A stretch of 64,000 nt of DNA from Corythucha ciliata. Taxonomy: Eukaryota > Arthropoda > Insecta > Hemiptera > Tingidae. Below are positions 1 to 11,361 of this stretch, piece after piece. Positions within the stretch are counted from its first letter, which is position 1, and the number at the start of each line of letters is the position of its first letter. The stretch is taken from positions 14,880,001 to 14,944,000 of the forward strand of contig CM075937.1 of NCBI GenBank assembly GCA_038030265.1. Reading direction: 5' to 3'. Made by a program: the position numbers and the translations under genes. The notes under the pieces are model-generated. The model did not search any database. It was not told where the DNA came from and saw only the letters and a program-made list of their open reading frames with translations.

Positions 1-1463
1 TGTTTCTTGTGTCGCAGTAAATGTCCACTCCGCCTACCCCGGTAACTTTCTTAAGTTGTAGAGACGGGTATTTTCCTTGAAGGGCCCTCTTCAATTCGTT
101 ATCCTCTTCTTGCAACTGTTGAAATTCTTTAAAGTCGATGAGGTTGATCGCTTCAATTCTCGATAAAAAATCAGCAACGACATTGTCTTTTCCGCGAGAG
201 TAACGGATGTCAGTAGAGAATTGGGATATGAAATCGAAGTATCAGAATTGACGAGGAGTTGCTTTATCAGGATTTTGACGAAAAGCATAAACTAGAGGCT
301 TGTGGTCAGTATAAATGACGAAAGGACTGCCTTCAGTCATGAACCGGAAGTATTTTATTGCCTCGTATATGGCCAACAGTTCGCGATCATACGTGCTGTA
401 CTTTTTTTGAGCGTTAGAGAGTTTTTTTGAGAAAAAACCGTGGGGCTCCGGATTTCTATTCCTGACTTGATGCATTACGGCTCCAACAGCAACATCCGAT
501 GCGTCGACCATCAAAACTAGCGGTAACGACGCCGGGTGAGCGAGTAATGCTACTTGTGCTACGGAGGTTTTGCTTGTCTCGAACGCGTGTTCGGTTTCGG
601 CTGACCAGATGATGGGGGAGTCTTGTTTTTTGTCTCCTTTTGTGAGATCGTGTAATGTAGCTTGGATTTTGGCGGCACGAGAGATGAAGCGCCGGTAAAA
701 ATTAATCATTCCGAGAAAACGACGAAGAGATTTGATGGTCTTGGGTTTCTCGTAGTTGAGAATAGCTTCGACTTTTTCGGGTAGAGGGGAAATTCCAGCC
801 GGAGAGATGTGATGTCCCAGGAAGGAAAACTGTGTTTGGGCGAATTTATATGTATATTTTTCGACGTTTAGACAGATGTTAAATTCGTCTAGTTTTCGAA
901 AAATCAAGTCCAAGTGATGAAGATGTTCTTCTTTATTTGAAAATGCGACGAGAATGTCATCCAAGTACGTAAAACAAAACTCGAACTCCTGGAGGACTTT
1001 ATTGATGAACCTCTGAAAAGTTTGTGCTGCATTGCAGAGACCAAACGGCATGACCAAAAATTCAAATAAGCCGAATGGAGTCGTAGTTGCTGTTTTTTCA
1101 ACATCTTTTGGATCCATTGGAATGTGGTAGTAAGCCTTTACGAGATCGAGTTTGGAAAAAATAGTCTTGTTGTGAAGCATGTGATTAAATTCATGAATAT
1201 GAGGAATAGGGTATTTGTCTGGTTTGGTTGCAGCGTTGAGGCGACGGTAGTCTCCGCATGGCCTCCAATCACCTGACTTTTTGGGTACCATATGCAAAGG
1301 ATTGGCCCAACTGCTTTTGGAGGGTCTGCAGATACCTTCATTGATCATGATTTGGAAATGTTCTTTCGCAGATTTGAGTTTGTTTGGAGGGAGGCGTCGC
1401 GGACGGGAATAAATAGGTGGGCCGGTGGTTTCGATCGAATGAGAAATACCGAGGTGGAGGTTT
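1..1463 (-). pseudogene. Gypsy 1 pol: reverse transcriptase, RNase H, start of linker
   Basis: The RT copies element RNA into DNA and RNase H removes the RNA strand. The RT frame is open upstream of its first Met (1348) as far as an A10 tract near 1470, and codes the conserved pre-RT segment with [15 protein letters not shown]. Visible motifs are [29 protein letters not shown] (the YxDD active site), the RNase H start VDASDVAVG, the YDRELLAI helix and YTDHKPL. A TGA at 242-244 breaks RNase H; beyond it the same frame continues with FISQFSTDIRY to the window edge. The stop is at a position where an Arg CGA codon is likely (inference, CpG decay). Typical of the gypsy/mdg-like clade with DUF7041 gag. 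Confidence 0.93.
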
Positions 1464-1971
1464 TTTTTTTAATATTTGCTCGTTTATCGGTGAGTGATGG
1501 ATTCGTAATACTGGGGTAGCGCGTGAGAAGTTCTGTGAAAACGTCGTTCCTGGCTACCGTAGTAATGGTTTCGTGGCTGGACTTGAGGATTTCAGCTGTT
1601 GCTTTACTCTTTGTGACTGGGTCTACTAGTTTTTTGTGGTGGAGGTCGATTATGAGATTGAAATGTCTGATGAAGTCAGCTCTGATGATAGCCTTATCAA
1701 CATCAGCTATAACGAAAGACCAGTTGAATTGTCGGCGTATTCCTAGAGTCAAGGTAAGCATTTTGTAGCCGTAAGTGTTGATTTTGGTGCCGTTGGCAGC
1801 GTACAACGCAATTTTTTGTTTATTTTTGCGGTCCTGATGGGTTGGGGGGCATACAGATACATCGGCTCCAGTGTCGATCAGGAATTTCAATTTTGTCGAG
1901 AAATCATAAAGAAAGAGACGGTTGGTAAAATTTAACTGGTCCACATGCGTCTCAGATGTGGACGAGTTCAT
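1345..1971 (-). CDS. Gypsy 1 retropepsin-like aspartic protease
   Basis: Cleaves the Gag-Pol polyprotein. The active-site motif [10 protein letters not shown] sits about 32 residues from the Met, and the C-terminal family motif appears as [15 protein letters not shown], where an Ile-Leu-Gly-Ala-Asp form is usual, so one flap-side Gly is replaced by Arg. Its ATG overlaps the gag stop as ATGA (1968-1971). The domain ends near the A10 tract at 1461-1470. The last ~40 codons of this frame are out of register, because the conserved pre-RT residues lie in the neighbouring frame. The real product is therefore probably a protease-RT fusion reached by a frame change at the A tract. Confidence 0.88.
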   Translation of the reverse strand: MNSSTSETHVDQLNFTNRLFLYDFSTKLKFLIDTGADVSVCPPTHQDRKNKQKIALYAANGTKINTYGYKMLTLTLGIRRQFNWSFVIADVDKAIIRADFIRHFNLIIDLHHKKLVDPVTKSKATAEILKSSHETITTVARNDVFTELLTRYPSITNPSLTDKRANIKKKTSTSVFLIRSKPPAHLFIPVRDASLQTNSNLRKNISKS

Positions 1972-2804
1972 TCGTTTTTTGAGTACGTGCCGGGTTGTTC
2001 ACATTTTCGTGCTTGTGAACCGAAATTAAAGTGGTACCAGCAATATTTGTGGGAAGGCCGGTTAAACCGAGGGGATTTTGAGCGAGGATGACTACGATCA
2101 TCAGAAGAGTTGAGTGGTGTTCGAGGCTTCGAACGGATTGCGAGAACTTCTGACCGAAGAAGTTCGTTTTCTACTTTAAATTCTGTTAATTTATGGGACA
2201 AATCGTCTATTTTTGCTTCTAGTTGGTCGATGGAGGTGGGGGGCTTGTCTGAAGTATGGCCTGAAATAAGTAAGACTTCTGACATGGTAACTTGAACAAT
2301 TTTATCCGCCATCTCCGCTAATTTTGACAAATTTTCATCGCTAACCGATAGAATGGTCTGAACGTTGTGTGGTAGGTTGTTCATCCACAAAGATTTGAGA
2401 AAGCTCTCATTCACATTTTGGCCTGCTAAATCGCGCATTTCGCGGAGAGCGTCTGATGGCTTTTTATCGTTGAAGTCTATACCACCGAGCAATCTTTTAA
2501 TTTTTTGAGTTTGACTTTCGGTGAATTTGGAAATTAGTCTCCTTTTCAGCGCGATGTATTTGTCAGTGGGTGGGGGGCTTTTGACCAGATCACTGACTTG
2601 GGTGAGTATTTCGCTTTCCATGGACGAGACAACGTGATAATATTTTGTTAAATCTGCTGAGATATTCGATGTTGCAAATTGAGCTTCTATTTGGGTGAAC
2701 CATAGTTCAGGGTCTGCTCGCCAGAAAGGTGGAAACTTTACAGCTACGCGAGAAATTTCGATATTGGCTGGTGGTGAATTATCGTTGGGATCGTTGTTAC
2801 TCAT
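1968..2804 (-). CDS. Gypsy 1 Gag-like protein (DUF7041 type)
   Basis: Structural protein that would assemble the particle and bind RNA. A 278-aa open frame with FPPFWRADPELWFTQIEAQF near the N-terminus, the hallmark of insect gypsy Gags of the DUF7041 type. A leucine-rich middle resembles a capsid, a charged coiled-coil stretch (SIDQLEAKIDDLSHKL) lies near residue 200, and a basic Ser/Arg segment follows. It ends in a CWYHFNFGSQARKC knuckle that lacks the classic CX2C spacing, as is usual in this clade. The ATG at 2804 is the first after a stop and follows a ~130-bp leader from the LTR. The frame is intact. Confidence 0.87.
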   Translation of the reverse strand: MSNNDPNDNSPPANIEISRVAVKFPPFWRADPELWFTQIEAQFATSNISADLTKYYHVVSSMESEILTQVSDLVKSPPPTDKYIALKRRLISKFTESQTQKIKRLLGGIDFNDKKPSDALREMRDLAGQNVNESFLKSLWMNNLPHNVQTILSVSDENLSKLAEMADKIVQVTMSEVLLISGHTSDKPPTSIDQLEAKIDDLSHKLTEFKVENELLRSEVLAIRSKPRTPLNSSDDRSHPRSKSPRFNRPSHKYCWYHFNFGSQARKCEQPGTYSKNE

Positions 2805-2935
2805 TTGAGTGACTTGTGAACGACTTATGCTGATTAACTAAGTACTTGCGTGAAATTGCTCGAGTGTTTCAGGACCGGCTGTCACTTGAACACACACTTG
2901 AAATGTGTCACCGAGTCGAGGTCGAGGGTCACCAG

Positions 2936-3340
2936 TGTTGCTGCGATAGTTAAGGGTATCCCGCAAGCTAAGATTTCAAAGAAACTTTTCTTTAATCAGT
3001 AAACGATTACAATACAACTTCATTTTTTTTTGTTTATTACAATATGTTTTAAAAGGTAAAATAGAAAGGTGAGAATTTGTTCGCCACAAACGTGACATTG
3101 ATGTGAATGATGAACGAAATGAATGAAATGTATTGCCCCCACCTTCTTAGGGGCGGTAATATAAAGCTTTCCTCCTCGTCGTTACCAGGGTGGACAAATA
3201 TACCTTGCCCCTCCCCCTATTAATATTCCTAGCCTTATTGTGAGCTATATACATGTCCCGGATTATTCCCCCTTCCGGTGTCCACCTAGTGCACACACTG
3301 CTAGCGTCAGGTGGACGCCGACCTTGTGTAGACGCCCCTG
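2936..3340 (-). repeat. Putative 5' LTR of gypsy 1
   Basis: On the minus strand the block ends in GCAGCAACA at 2936, and a primer-site-like CTGGTGACCCTCGACC (2920-2935) follows directly before the gag leader. It holds an AATAAA (minus strand, 3033-3038). The outer edge is uncertain: no TG start is seen. The outer part (3180-3340) is shared with the insertion at 32871-33155, so either a solo LTR lies there or part of this block belongs to a different transposon. Without the distal LTR this cannot be settled here. Confidence 0.55.
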
Positions 3341-3399
3341 TAAATAGTGATCGAGGATAGCCCTAGGCCTAGCTTTTCACGAAAAACCGCTAAATTGGA

Positions 3400-4390
3400 G
3401 TAATACGGAGAAAAAATAAACCGGAAAAATTGGGAGCTTCCTACCTGAAATTAACGATATTGCACACTTTTTAATTTTGCGAATTTGAAGGTTCCGGAAA
3501 ATTTGTTATAGCCTGTGTACGACGGACCCCGACTGCACTCAAATCCTGGCCAATATATCCACAAAATTACATCCCTTGGAGTCAGTTTCGGGTCTAGATT
3601 GCGAGTTGAAATTGCAAGTTTTCATAATTTATTTTATCAATATCGCAAGTTCTTGGTCTTTAATTCCCCGCAATTGAAATGTTAGGGGATTCTTTGTTTT
3701 ATTAGAGACCGCGGAACCCGGACTGGCCGTTCACGACAGTGCCCTGACGAAAAACCGCAAAGTCTCAACATATTTTTTAGGCAAGTATCCGCGAAATTTC
3801 GATTTTCGCAATGGAAGTATGGTGTTTTTAATGGGTGCGGACCCTGCAGGCTAGCCGGCCCCGATTAGGACTGCGCCAATACCATGAAGAATAGCCGCGT
3901 ACTTGCATCATTTATAAGGGATTAATATTCGTGAGCTAGCAATTTCGAATACTTTGAGTTGAGTTTCCTAGCGGAATGCTCACGAAATTAAAAGTTTTGG
4001 GTCTTAATTTAAACAAAATTGCATGTTTTGGGACAGTTTTTTGTGGTGATGGATTCAACAGGCTAGCCGGATTCTTCTACAGAACCCGGAGCCTGACTAT
4101 TACCCACGAAATTGGAAGTTCTATGACCGAATATCCACGGTAATGTGACTTACGGGTTTCAATTCCTTCTAAAATGAAATTTTTGGGTCCTAATCGTTAG
4201 TTTAACCCAAATTACTAGTTTTTCTTAGGAGACGTATTTGGTGGCAGTGAAACAATTCCTATAGCCTCATCATCGCTAAACCTGACGAATTTTAATGAAA
4301 TTGGAAGTTTCCTGGCTGAAGATATCCGTGAGATGGACATTTTTTGGCCTTAATTTCTGTGAAATTGCCTGTTAAGTGCCTTAACGCAAG
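3400..4390 (-). repeat. Degenerate ~30-bp array, subfamily B
   Basis: Successive diverged units read on the minus strand as GAAATTAAGACCCAAAACTT followed by GCAATTTCGC; clear units are near 3600, 3650, 3985, 4160 and 4320. No ORF or gene is visible within it. The array abuts subfamily A units at about 4390 in the same orientation. Confidence 0.75.
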
Positions 4391-4399
4391 CATTAGGTG

Positions 4400-5010
4400 A
4401 ATTAGTGATTTTCCCTTTACTTTAGCTACGACTTAGGTATACCTCTTTTCCTCAATTTCATACGTGAATTAGCGCCTTTTCTCACTTTTTTCCATAAATT
4501 AGCAATTATCTCTTTTTTAGGTGCGAAGTATAGCGTTTTTATCACAGGAGTTAGCGATTTTTGTCGATTTTAACAGCGGTTTAGCGTCTTTTTTAATGTT
4601 AACCGTAAATTAGGTCGTTTTCTTACCTCTACCCATGAATTTTACAGTGATGTTTAGCAATTTTATCCCCGAAGTCGCACTTTTCTCAATTTTGGCCACG
4701 TGAATTAGCCGTTTTTTTGTGTCGCCTAAGTGATTTATTTGAAATCTAGCCTGTAAAAAATGGTCTCAAAATGGAATCAGTGATTTTTTCTCAATTTTGG
4801 TCTGGGGGGTTGCATCGGAAAACGGCGAATGAGCGTTTTTTCCCCCGTTTACTTGCCCCAGGAACAGCACTTCAGTGTGCCTTCTCACATCAGTAATTAG
4901 CCGCCTTAAGAAACACAGTAGCTGGGGATCAACGAATTTTCTCAATTTTTGCCGCGAAGTGGCCTCCAGAAGGCGCGAATTAGTACATTTTCACAATTGT
5001 AACTTTCAGA
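4400..5010 (-). repeat. Degenerate ~30-bp array, subfamily A
   Basis: On the plus strand the units read GAATTAGCG, then TTTTTCTCAATTTTAGCCGC, which is subfamily A in reverse orientation. Unit length is about 30 bp with many substitutions and indels. Confidence 0.8.
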
Positions 5011-5940
5011 ATAGCGCTTTCGTGGGCTGAATCGGATATTGAGCAACACATAATTTGCTGGGCCACCTCTCAACGTTCTATTCTCCTGGTCGGATGAACT
5101 CAAAATCGTCGAAAAGAGCCAAATCATCGTCCAAACGGATGCAAAGACTCCATTTTACGTTCCTTCATCCATGAACATTTTATAAAAAGTAAAACTTCTC
5201 ATTTTTCCATATTCAGAGTTTTCTGGGGCCCATGGTGGTCTCGCCCCCCCCCCCCTGTCGACCATGCCTTGCCTGTGGATTCACTCCTGGTGAGGTGCCA
5301 GGGTTGCTCGTATTAAACCGCAGAAAAACGGTTGTTGTCTCCCCCCCCCCCTCTACAAGAAATAAATTTTTGGCGCTGAAGTGGAAACCGACTGTTTTAA
5401 CTCACCTCCCCCCGCCCACAGTTCTATTGGAAATTGTTTTTATACCACGAGTAGATTTTTTTATACCACGAGTAGCAATTACGAGGGATAATACCTACCC
5501 CTCCACTCTTTATCCGTTTCTTCTGATTTATGTTGAGGTCTGAGAAGGCGAGCCTTATATTGCATTTGACTAATTTATCTTTTTCCAGATTTCTTCATAA
5601 TTGTTTCTGAAAGCAATAGCATTTTTTATTTTCTCTAATTTAATTATAATGTTGCCCCCCACCAACACCCCTTATGCTCACAAAATTCTTATATTAATGA
5701 AAATGAATTTATTATTTTCCTTATGTTTGTGTTCTGTGTGTTACGACGTGTGGGGTGAGGGAGTGGAGGCGTTGAAAAGTTCATACTTGGTACAGGAAGT
5801 ATGTTTTTATAGCTTAGCGTTCTTTCTGGTGGCTTGGTACGCCGAATTGGCGGTACGGCAGGTTTTGATGACTAATTTGACCTTTTGAAAGGCTCGGTTT
5901 CAGATTTGAGTGTAGTTTATTTACAAATAATTATCTTATA
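5011..5940. other. Gene-free stretch downstream of the SLC18 gene
   Basis: I see no supportable gene. It contains two long C tracts (near 5246-5258 and 5340-5352) and AT-rich sequence. The short open frames here have no recognisable domain. Confidence 0.6.
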
Positions 5941-5941
5941 A

Positions 5942-5947
5942 TTTATT
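5942..5947 (-). terminator. AATAAA polyadenylation signal of the SLC18 gene
   Basis: AATAAA on the minus strand about 95 bp past the stop codon at 6040, the only well-placed canonical signal. Its use is inferred. Confidence 0.5.
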
Positions 5948-6039
5948 TAAATAAGTTAAAAACAACTTAAAGTCTATGATTTCAATTAAAGTCTTTCAAA
6001 GTTGCGATGACTCCTACGAAAAAAAAAATCGCGTTAGTG

Positions 6040-8225
6040 TTAAGTTCGTTGGAATTTCGTCGACCGAAAACTTACAGAAATCTTTTTATCACTTTCGGTC
6101 TTTAACGCCAGATCCTTATTGCTGTTACCGTTGTTTGATTTCTTCTCATCTTCGTCACGTTCCATCGCTTCGTTGATCTGTCCCATTTTTGTCTCCATTT
6201 TCTGTTCTAGATCCGTCCGTTTCACAGGGGGACTCTTTAAAAACCACATAACGGGAGCGTAGACAATCATCAGTGCTCCAGTCGCGTACATGACGGCGTT
6301 AAAACCAACTTTGTCCACTAAACTTGAACTTATGGCACTTGCTGTAAATTTTTTTTTAAGAGAGATGTTATAGTGAAATCTTGGTTTTCACCGAGAGAGT
6401 GGGTGGGGGTGGGGGGGGAGGTTTACGGTTTATAAAAACGTACTGAGGGCATAACCCAGACAAAGGAAGAAATCACCGATGGCGTAAACGGCACCATACA
6501 CTGAGGTATGTCTAATGTCTACCAGTCGGCCCAATTCGGGCATTGCAGTTGCGTCGACGAGACCAACAGCGAATCCCAAGAAGGCGAAAGATATCAGTAG
6601 GTAGTATATATGACTTGCAAAAGGAACCTGTCGGTAAAAAGTATTATAGGAATCATTGTGTATACCGGAGGGGAGGTGGGGGGCTGATCCATTACCATAA
6701 TACAGGAGACTCCGATTACCGCCAAGCCTACCATAATTGATAACCACCTGTTTTAACAGAAATTATCATGATATTTCTCCTTTATAACGGCATTTTTAAA
6801 TTGTATCAATTTATATACCTTCCGACTTTGTTTCCAAGCCGTCCTATAACGTGGCTTCCGACTAGATAAAGTAAACTACAAGGTAAAAATGCTAGTCCTT
6901 GTTCGGATTCGGTAGATCCCATTTTTTCCATCATCCAGTTGGGAACTGCCGCTTCGATCATACCGATAGCTCCATTGCCCAGTGCAAGGGCGACTAGGGG
7001 GAAAAAGGAGGAGAAATGGAAATTAATACAAACATTTTGGGGGCATATAGGCATCAGTGTGATTGATCACCAGCAGCAATGACGATGTACGGGTCCATCA
7101 TTAAAGTTTTGATCGATTTTGGTTTTTCTTCCGGTTTTTGCACTTTCAATTCGAGCGACAGCAATTGCATCACTGAAAGGGAAGCACTAACATAATAAGT
7201 ATAAAAATGAAGCACACCACACTACTTACATCCATCAATCAGCGTCAGCCCGGCGAGAACCAAAAAGGGTGACGTTTTGCCCACGTATTCGTACATGAAA
7301 CCGCCGAACGTGGGCCCAATGAGAACGCCCAGGGCTAAACCACCCAGGGCCAAGCTCATTGCTTTGGCTCGTTCATTATCTTCGGGGAATTTCATAGCAA
7401 TTAAGCCGCAGCCTAGGATCAATTGAATTCGGACCAATAGAAAATAAATAAAATTATAATGTACGGGGGACAGGGGTGAGAGGGGAGGTAATTAACTAAC
7501 CGGCGACATTTGAAAAAGATGATCCGAAGCCTTGGACGACTCGGGCGATTACTAAAATTGTATAGGATTTCGCAAATGCGAACACTGCGAAGAATAAAAA
7601 AAAATGCACTAAAAATTAGTGGACAACAAAAATCTTATAAAGTCGTTAATATTTTCACCTAAAGTAGAACTAACTAGTAGGAAGAATCCAATGGATAATG
7701 GCAAGTTGTACCCTATTCTGCGAGAAAAAAATAAAAAATAAAGAACGTCAGTAATTTACGACGAAGTGTGATTCAATCGACTTTACCTATTGGTCAACAT
7801 TCCCACGAATGGATTCATTATTAACTGGCCAATAGCTTTACTCGAGAGTAAAAGGCCGATGGCTCCCGTGTCACCATAGTCATCTTCAAAAATAAAAAAT
7901 TAAACGTACAACGTGTAAAGAGACAAGAAATTGGCGTGAAGTTAAAATACTGACGCGTCGTTGAGTTCGTGCTTCCGTCACTGTACAGTTCTCTCAATAG
8001 CGAGGGTAGAATCGGCACTAATAAACAAACAAAAACAAACAAAAAAACATTGTATAAGTGCAAAAATCAAAACAAAACAAAAAAAAACGTCAAAGCGGAG
8101 TCCTTACCGACGACAGTCATGAGCATGTTGTCCAAAAGGAGGACTACCGTCACCACGGCCACTACCCATTGTCTCGATGCTCGAATCGTCTCCACATAGG
8201 TTCGCAAGGGAGCTAATTCCCTCAT
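6040..8225 (-). CDS. SLC18-family vesicular amine transporter-like protein (11 exons)
   Basis: Proton-coupled transporter of the major facilitator superfamily that would load amines into secretory vesicles. Exons inferred from reading frame and GT-AG borders: 8108-8225, 7955-8017, 7787-7883, 7659-7717, 7501-7584, 7230-7412, 7071-7172, 6819-6993, 6696-6747, 6444-6627, 6040-6341. All phases agree, giving 472 aa. Helix 1 has LLLDNMLMTVVVPILP with the amine-binding Asp of SLC18. Helix 2 has GLLLSSKAIGQL. The family signature ALGVLIGPTFGGFMYEYVGK is complete. Late helices have GLVDATAMPELG and VYGAVYAIGDFFLCLGYAL, keeping both membrane acidic residues. The C-terminal tail is charged and cytosolic. 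The donor of exon 2 is the least certain border; it is GTCAGT and was chosen by phase. The luminal loop after helix 1 is short for a VMAT. The Met at 8225 is the first after an in-frame stop, but a further upstream exon is possible. VMAT, VAChT and portabella-type members cannot be separated by eye. Confidence 0.9.
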
Positions 8226-8865
8226 GCTCTTCGTTTCGGGATCAATCGATGCAAGGTGTCAATTTCTGTCATGAGAGAAATTTTTTCTTTAATGTATTTT
8301 GTCTCTTTTATAATGAAAACAAGTTGAAAAAATCAGAGCAGTTTTGAATCTCGTTTAATTGATTGTCGAAACTGGTATGACACTAATGGAAAAGCTAGTA
8401 AAACTGTCAGTATCACGAGCACGAAACGTATAATGAAGTATCGTCTTGAACGCGTTTACCTTCACTCAATCTTGAGGTCCAATTATAGTTATAATATCCC
8501 CTTGCGCGTGTCATTAACAAGCATAAAATTAAGATTCTAAACACTCTAAATTTCGTTTGATAAGGAAAAAGGCTATAATTACACGGCTCACATCTTAATA
8601 ACGTTATACGGGTGCACGGTGATGGAATAATAGAGGGGTGTGATGATTTATTTTGACCATAAAAGCTTGTTGTGTGTTGTGTGGAGGGGGGGGGGTGCTA
8701 CGGATTGAACTAGACCCGTCTAAGTGGCAGAACGAGGTGGTAATGGATTGGATGGAATATAGCGGTATTTTCAACTGAATAGCAGACATTTACTTGCCTG
8801 CACCCCTCCGACGAGAGCTTTTTTCTGCTGTAATTCGCCTAAAATTCGACTTAATCTGACTGTTT
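8226..8865. other. Upstream region of the SLC18 gene
   Basis: AT-rich, with no supportable ORF. It would hold the 5' UTR and promoter of the transporter gene, but I see no clear core promoter motif. A G-rich tract lies at 8683-8696. Confidence 0.45.
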
Positions 8866-8869
8866 GTGG

Positions 8870-9080
8870 CCAACAAATTGTAAAACTGATGACATGCCGC
8901 TCTAAAAGTAGCCACTGACTTCTAGCGCCCTAAAAATGGCCAAATAGTTATGATTCGTGCGACTGGAAATTCCATGGATCCATGATTAATGCCCTGACAA
9001 TGACACAATCGACCACTCGCGCACCAAAAAGTGGCCAAAATGACATGCGCCAGATTCGGCGTTCTAAAAACAGCTAAATC
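8870..9080 (+). repeat. Degenerate ~30-bp array, subfamily C
   Basis: Units such as CGCCCTAAAAATGGCCAAAT followed by GATTCGTGC (near 8928-8965) and GCACCAAAAAGTGGCCAAAA (near 9020). Read in this direction they match the sense of subfamily A, which starts about 200 bp downstream. Confidence 0.65.
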
Positions 9081-9289
9081 CTGTCAAGTCGTGCCCCAAT
9101 TTGTCAGAATTTACGATTCGCTTCTTGAAAATTGTCTTGTAAAAGCCGAAGTTCCATAATGGAGGGGGTAAGGAAAAAATATAGCTAGAGGGACTGATGA
9201 CAGGAGGGCGAGGTCCACGTTTAACTTGACAGGCTATAAAAACGTCAATTCGTAGGATTTCGAGGCAACAAAACGGGATTGAAATTGAG

Positions 9290-9775
9290 AAAAAGTGCTT
9301 ATTCACGCGGATATAAGTGAAAAAATCGCTAATTCATAGCTAAAATGGAGAAAATCACCTAATTCGCGGCTGAAACTGCAAAAAACTGCTAATTCCCGCC
9401 TATAATTGTATTAAAACGCTAAATCTTTACTATAATAATGGAGAAAGACGCCAATTCGCGGATCAATTTGAGAAAATGCACTATTCACGGTTAAAATTTA
9501 AAAAAAATCCCCCGCTAACATTAATAAAATACTGCTAATGCGCGGCAAAAATGGAGAAAAAGCGCCAATGTGATGCTAAAACTTTAAAAAACGCTAATTC
9601 ATGGATGCATATTATAAAACCAACGCTTCTTTAGGGCTAAAACTGAGACAAACTGCTAATTCCCGCCTAAAAATTGATAAAATGGAGACATGCCATAATG
9701 CGCTAAGTTACAACTAAGATTTAGGAATGCGGTGTTTCGCGGCTAAAATAATGAAATTAAGAAATAATCGCCGCT
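9290..9775 (+). repeat. Degenerate ~30-bp array, subfamily A
   Basis: About 14 units of the type CTAATTCGCGGCTAAAATGG plus GAGAAAA. Coding sequence is absent. It is bounded on the right by a transposon-like terminus at 9775-9815. Confidence 0.8.
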
Positions 9776-9815
9776 ACTCTCCCCCCCCCCAGATAAAATC
9801 CTAGATCCGCCACTG
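9775..9815 (-). mobile_element. Terminus resembling a CAGTGGCGGATC-type DNA transposon end
   Basis: On the minus strand it reads CAGTGGCGGATCTAGGATTT and then a G tract. The same motif family recurs at 37320-37346 (minus), 49003 (plus) and more loosely at 25306. Only an end is visible; the element type is not established. Confidence 0.45.
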
Positions 9816-9843
9816 ATGCGCGCTAAAATTGCTGTGATGGAGA

Positions 9844-11361
9844 ATGACCTCTGATCTGTTACCAAAGTGTCGACTCCAACGCTTACTCGATGGAAAAACC
9901 GGGCTCAACAACACCTGTCAAATCTTAAACGTCGCTCAAATAAGCGTCAAGGCAGTAAACGGTCGCCTCGCGAATGACATTTTCTCTCGTTTCCCAGAGA
10001 CAACTCGCCCTCTTGGTTTAAATCGAGAAATGAAACATTCGACAGTACGTTACATCCGTACAGAAACCGGTCCTCCTCCGGAACCGGTCCTGTCGACCTC
10101 GCCGACTCTCGGGCGAACGACACTAAGCGTCGCGAAAAGTGAATTTGACGCAATGCTCCAAAATGGAACGGCACGTCCATCCGACAGCACGTGGTCGTCA
10201 CCTCTTCACATCGTCAAGAAAAAAGGAGGCAGTGGTGGGAGACTGTGCGGTGATTATCGCCCTCTCAACTCCAGAACCATCCCGGATATAGATATCCAGT
10301 TAATCATATTCATGATTTTGTTCACAGCATACATGGATCTACCGTTTTCACTCTCATCGATCTCGTCAAAGCCTATACCAGCAAATTCCGGTACATCCTG
10401 ACGACGTGTGCAAAACCACTATACCACTATAATCACTCTATTTGGGCTTTGCGAATTCCCCTTCATGACTTTCGGTCTTCGAAACGCACCCTCGACCTTC
10501 CAAAGGTTCATGGACGAAGTAACTCGTGGTCTTAACTTTGTTTTCGTTTATATTAGATGACGTTCTCGTGTTTTAGAAAAACGAGGAAGAACACGCCAAG
10601 CACCTCGACATTCTTTTTCATCGTTTGTCTCAATTTGGCATCAATCCCGCGAAGTTTATTTTCGCTCAGTCAGAACTCATTTTCCTCGGCTACCAAGTGT
10701 CTGGCTCAGGAGTATCGCTTCCTGCTGACCGCGTAGAAGCTATCGTATCATTTCCAAAACCCAACACCGGCTCTGTACTTCATCGTTTTCTGGGTATGCT
10801 TAATTTTTACAGGCATCACATTTCCATGGTCGCTGAAGCCCAAAGCCCCACTTCATGGTGTTCTCGCTGGTCCCAAGACAAAAGGCTCGACAAAAAAAAC
10901 TTGGACTCCTCTTCTCGAAAACGCGTTTCAAACGTGTAAAGACAGCCTTTCGTGATCCATCCTTCTCTGTTTCCCCAAGTCCGAAGCCCCTCTTGTCTTG
11001 TTCACAGATGTTTCCTTGAAAGCAATCGGAGCCGTTCTTCAACAATTCGTAGACAACGCTTGGCAGCCACTGGCTTTTTTTCCCCCGAAAAAGTTGTCGC
11101 CACAGCATTCCGATTGGCCAAAACTGTAGAAAACTTCTGGTAGTTTATGAAGACGTTCACCATTTTCGCCATGCCTTGGAAGGGCAAGTGTTCACGATCT
11201 ACACGGTCTACAAGCTACTAACCTTAGTCTTTCCCCAAAAACGTGACAAAATGCCTCCGGTTCAACGCAACCAACTCATTTTTATTTCACAGTTTTCAAC
11301 TGACATTCGTCACGTCAGTGGAGCAGAAAACGTCGTGGCTGATTTGATTGATTTGATTTGA
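9844..11361 (+). pseudogene. Ty3/gypsy element 2, broken pol (RT and RNase H)
   Basis: Frame 1 (9844-10401) carries the pre-RT segment and RT fingers: MLQNGTARPSDSTWSSPLHI, LCGDYRPLN. A frame change follows near 10290, after which IDLVKAYQQIP and FGLCEFPFMTFGLRNAPSTF are read. The YxDD active site near 10550 is broken by one extra base (TATATTAGATGAC), and a TAG follows at VF*KN. From 10625 the frame reads QFGINPAKFIFAQSELIFLG and HRFLGMLNFYRHHI. RNase H remnants continue to 11361 with FISQFSTDIRHVSGAENVVA. No gag, protease, integrase or LTR is recognisable, so this is a truncated copy. Confidence 0.9.

Larger units (their letters stand above)
1..3340 (-). mobile_element. Ty3/gypsy LTR retrotransposon 1, cut by the window edge
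   Basis: Gag, aspartic protease, reverse transcriptase and RNase H lie in the usual gypsy order on the minus strand, with a putative 5' LTR to the right of gag. The integrase and 3' LTR would lie left of position 1. The copy is only lightly damaged: one in-frame stop (TGA at 242-244) and one frame change at an A10 tract (1461-1470, minus strand) in what can be seen. Confidence 0.9.
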
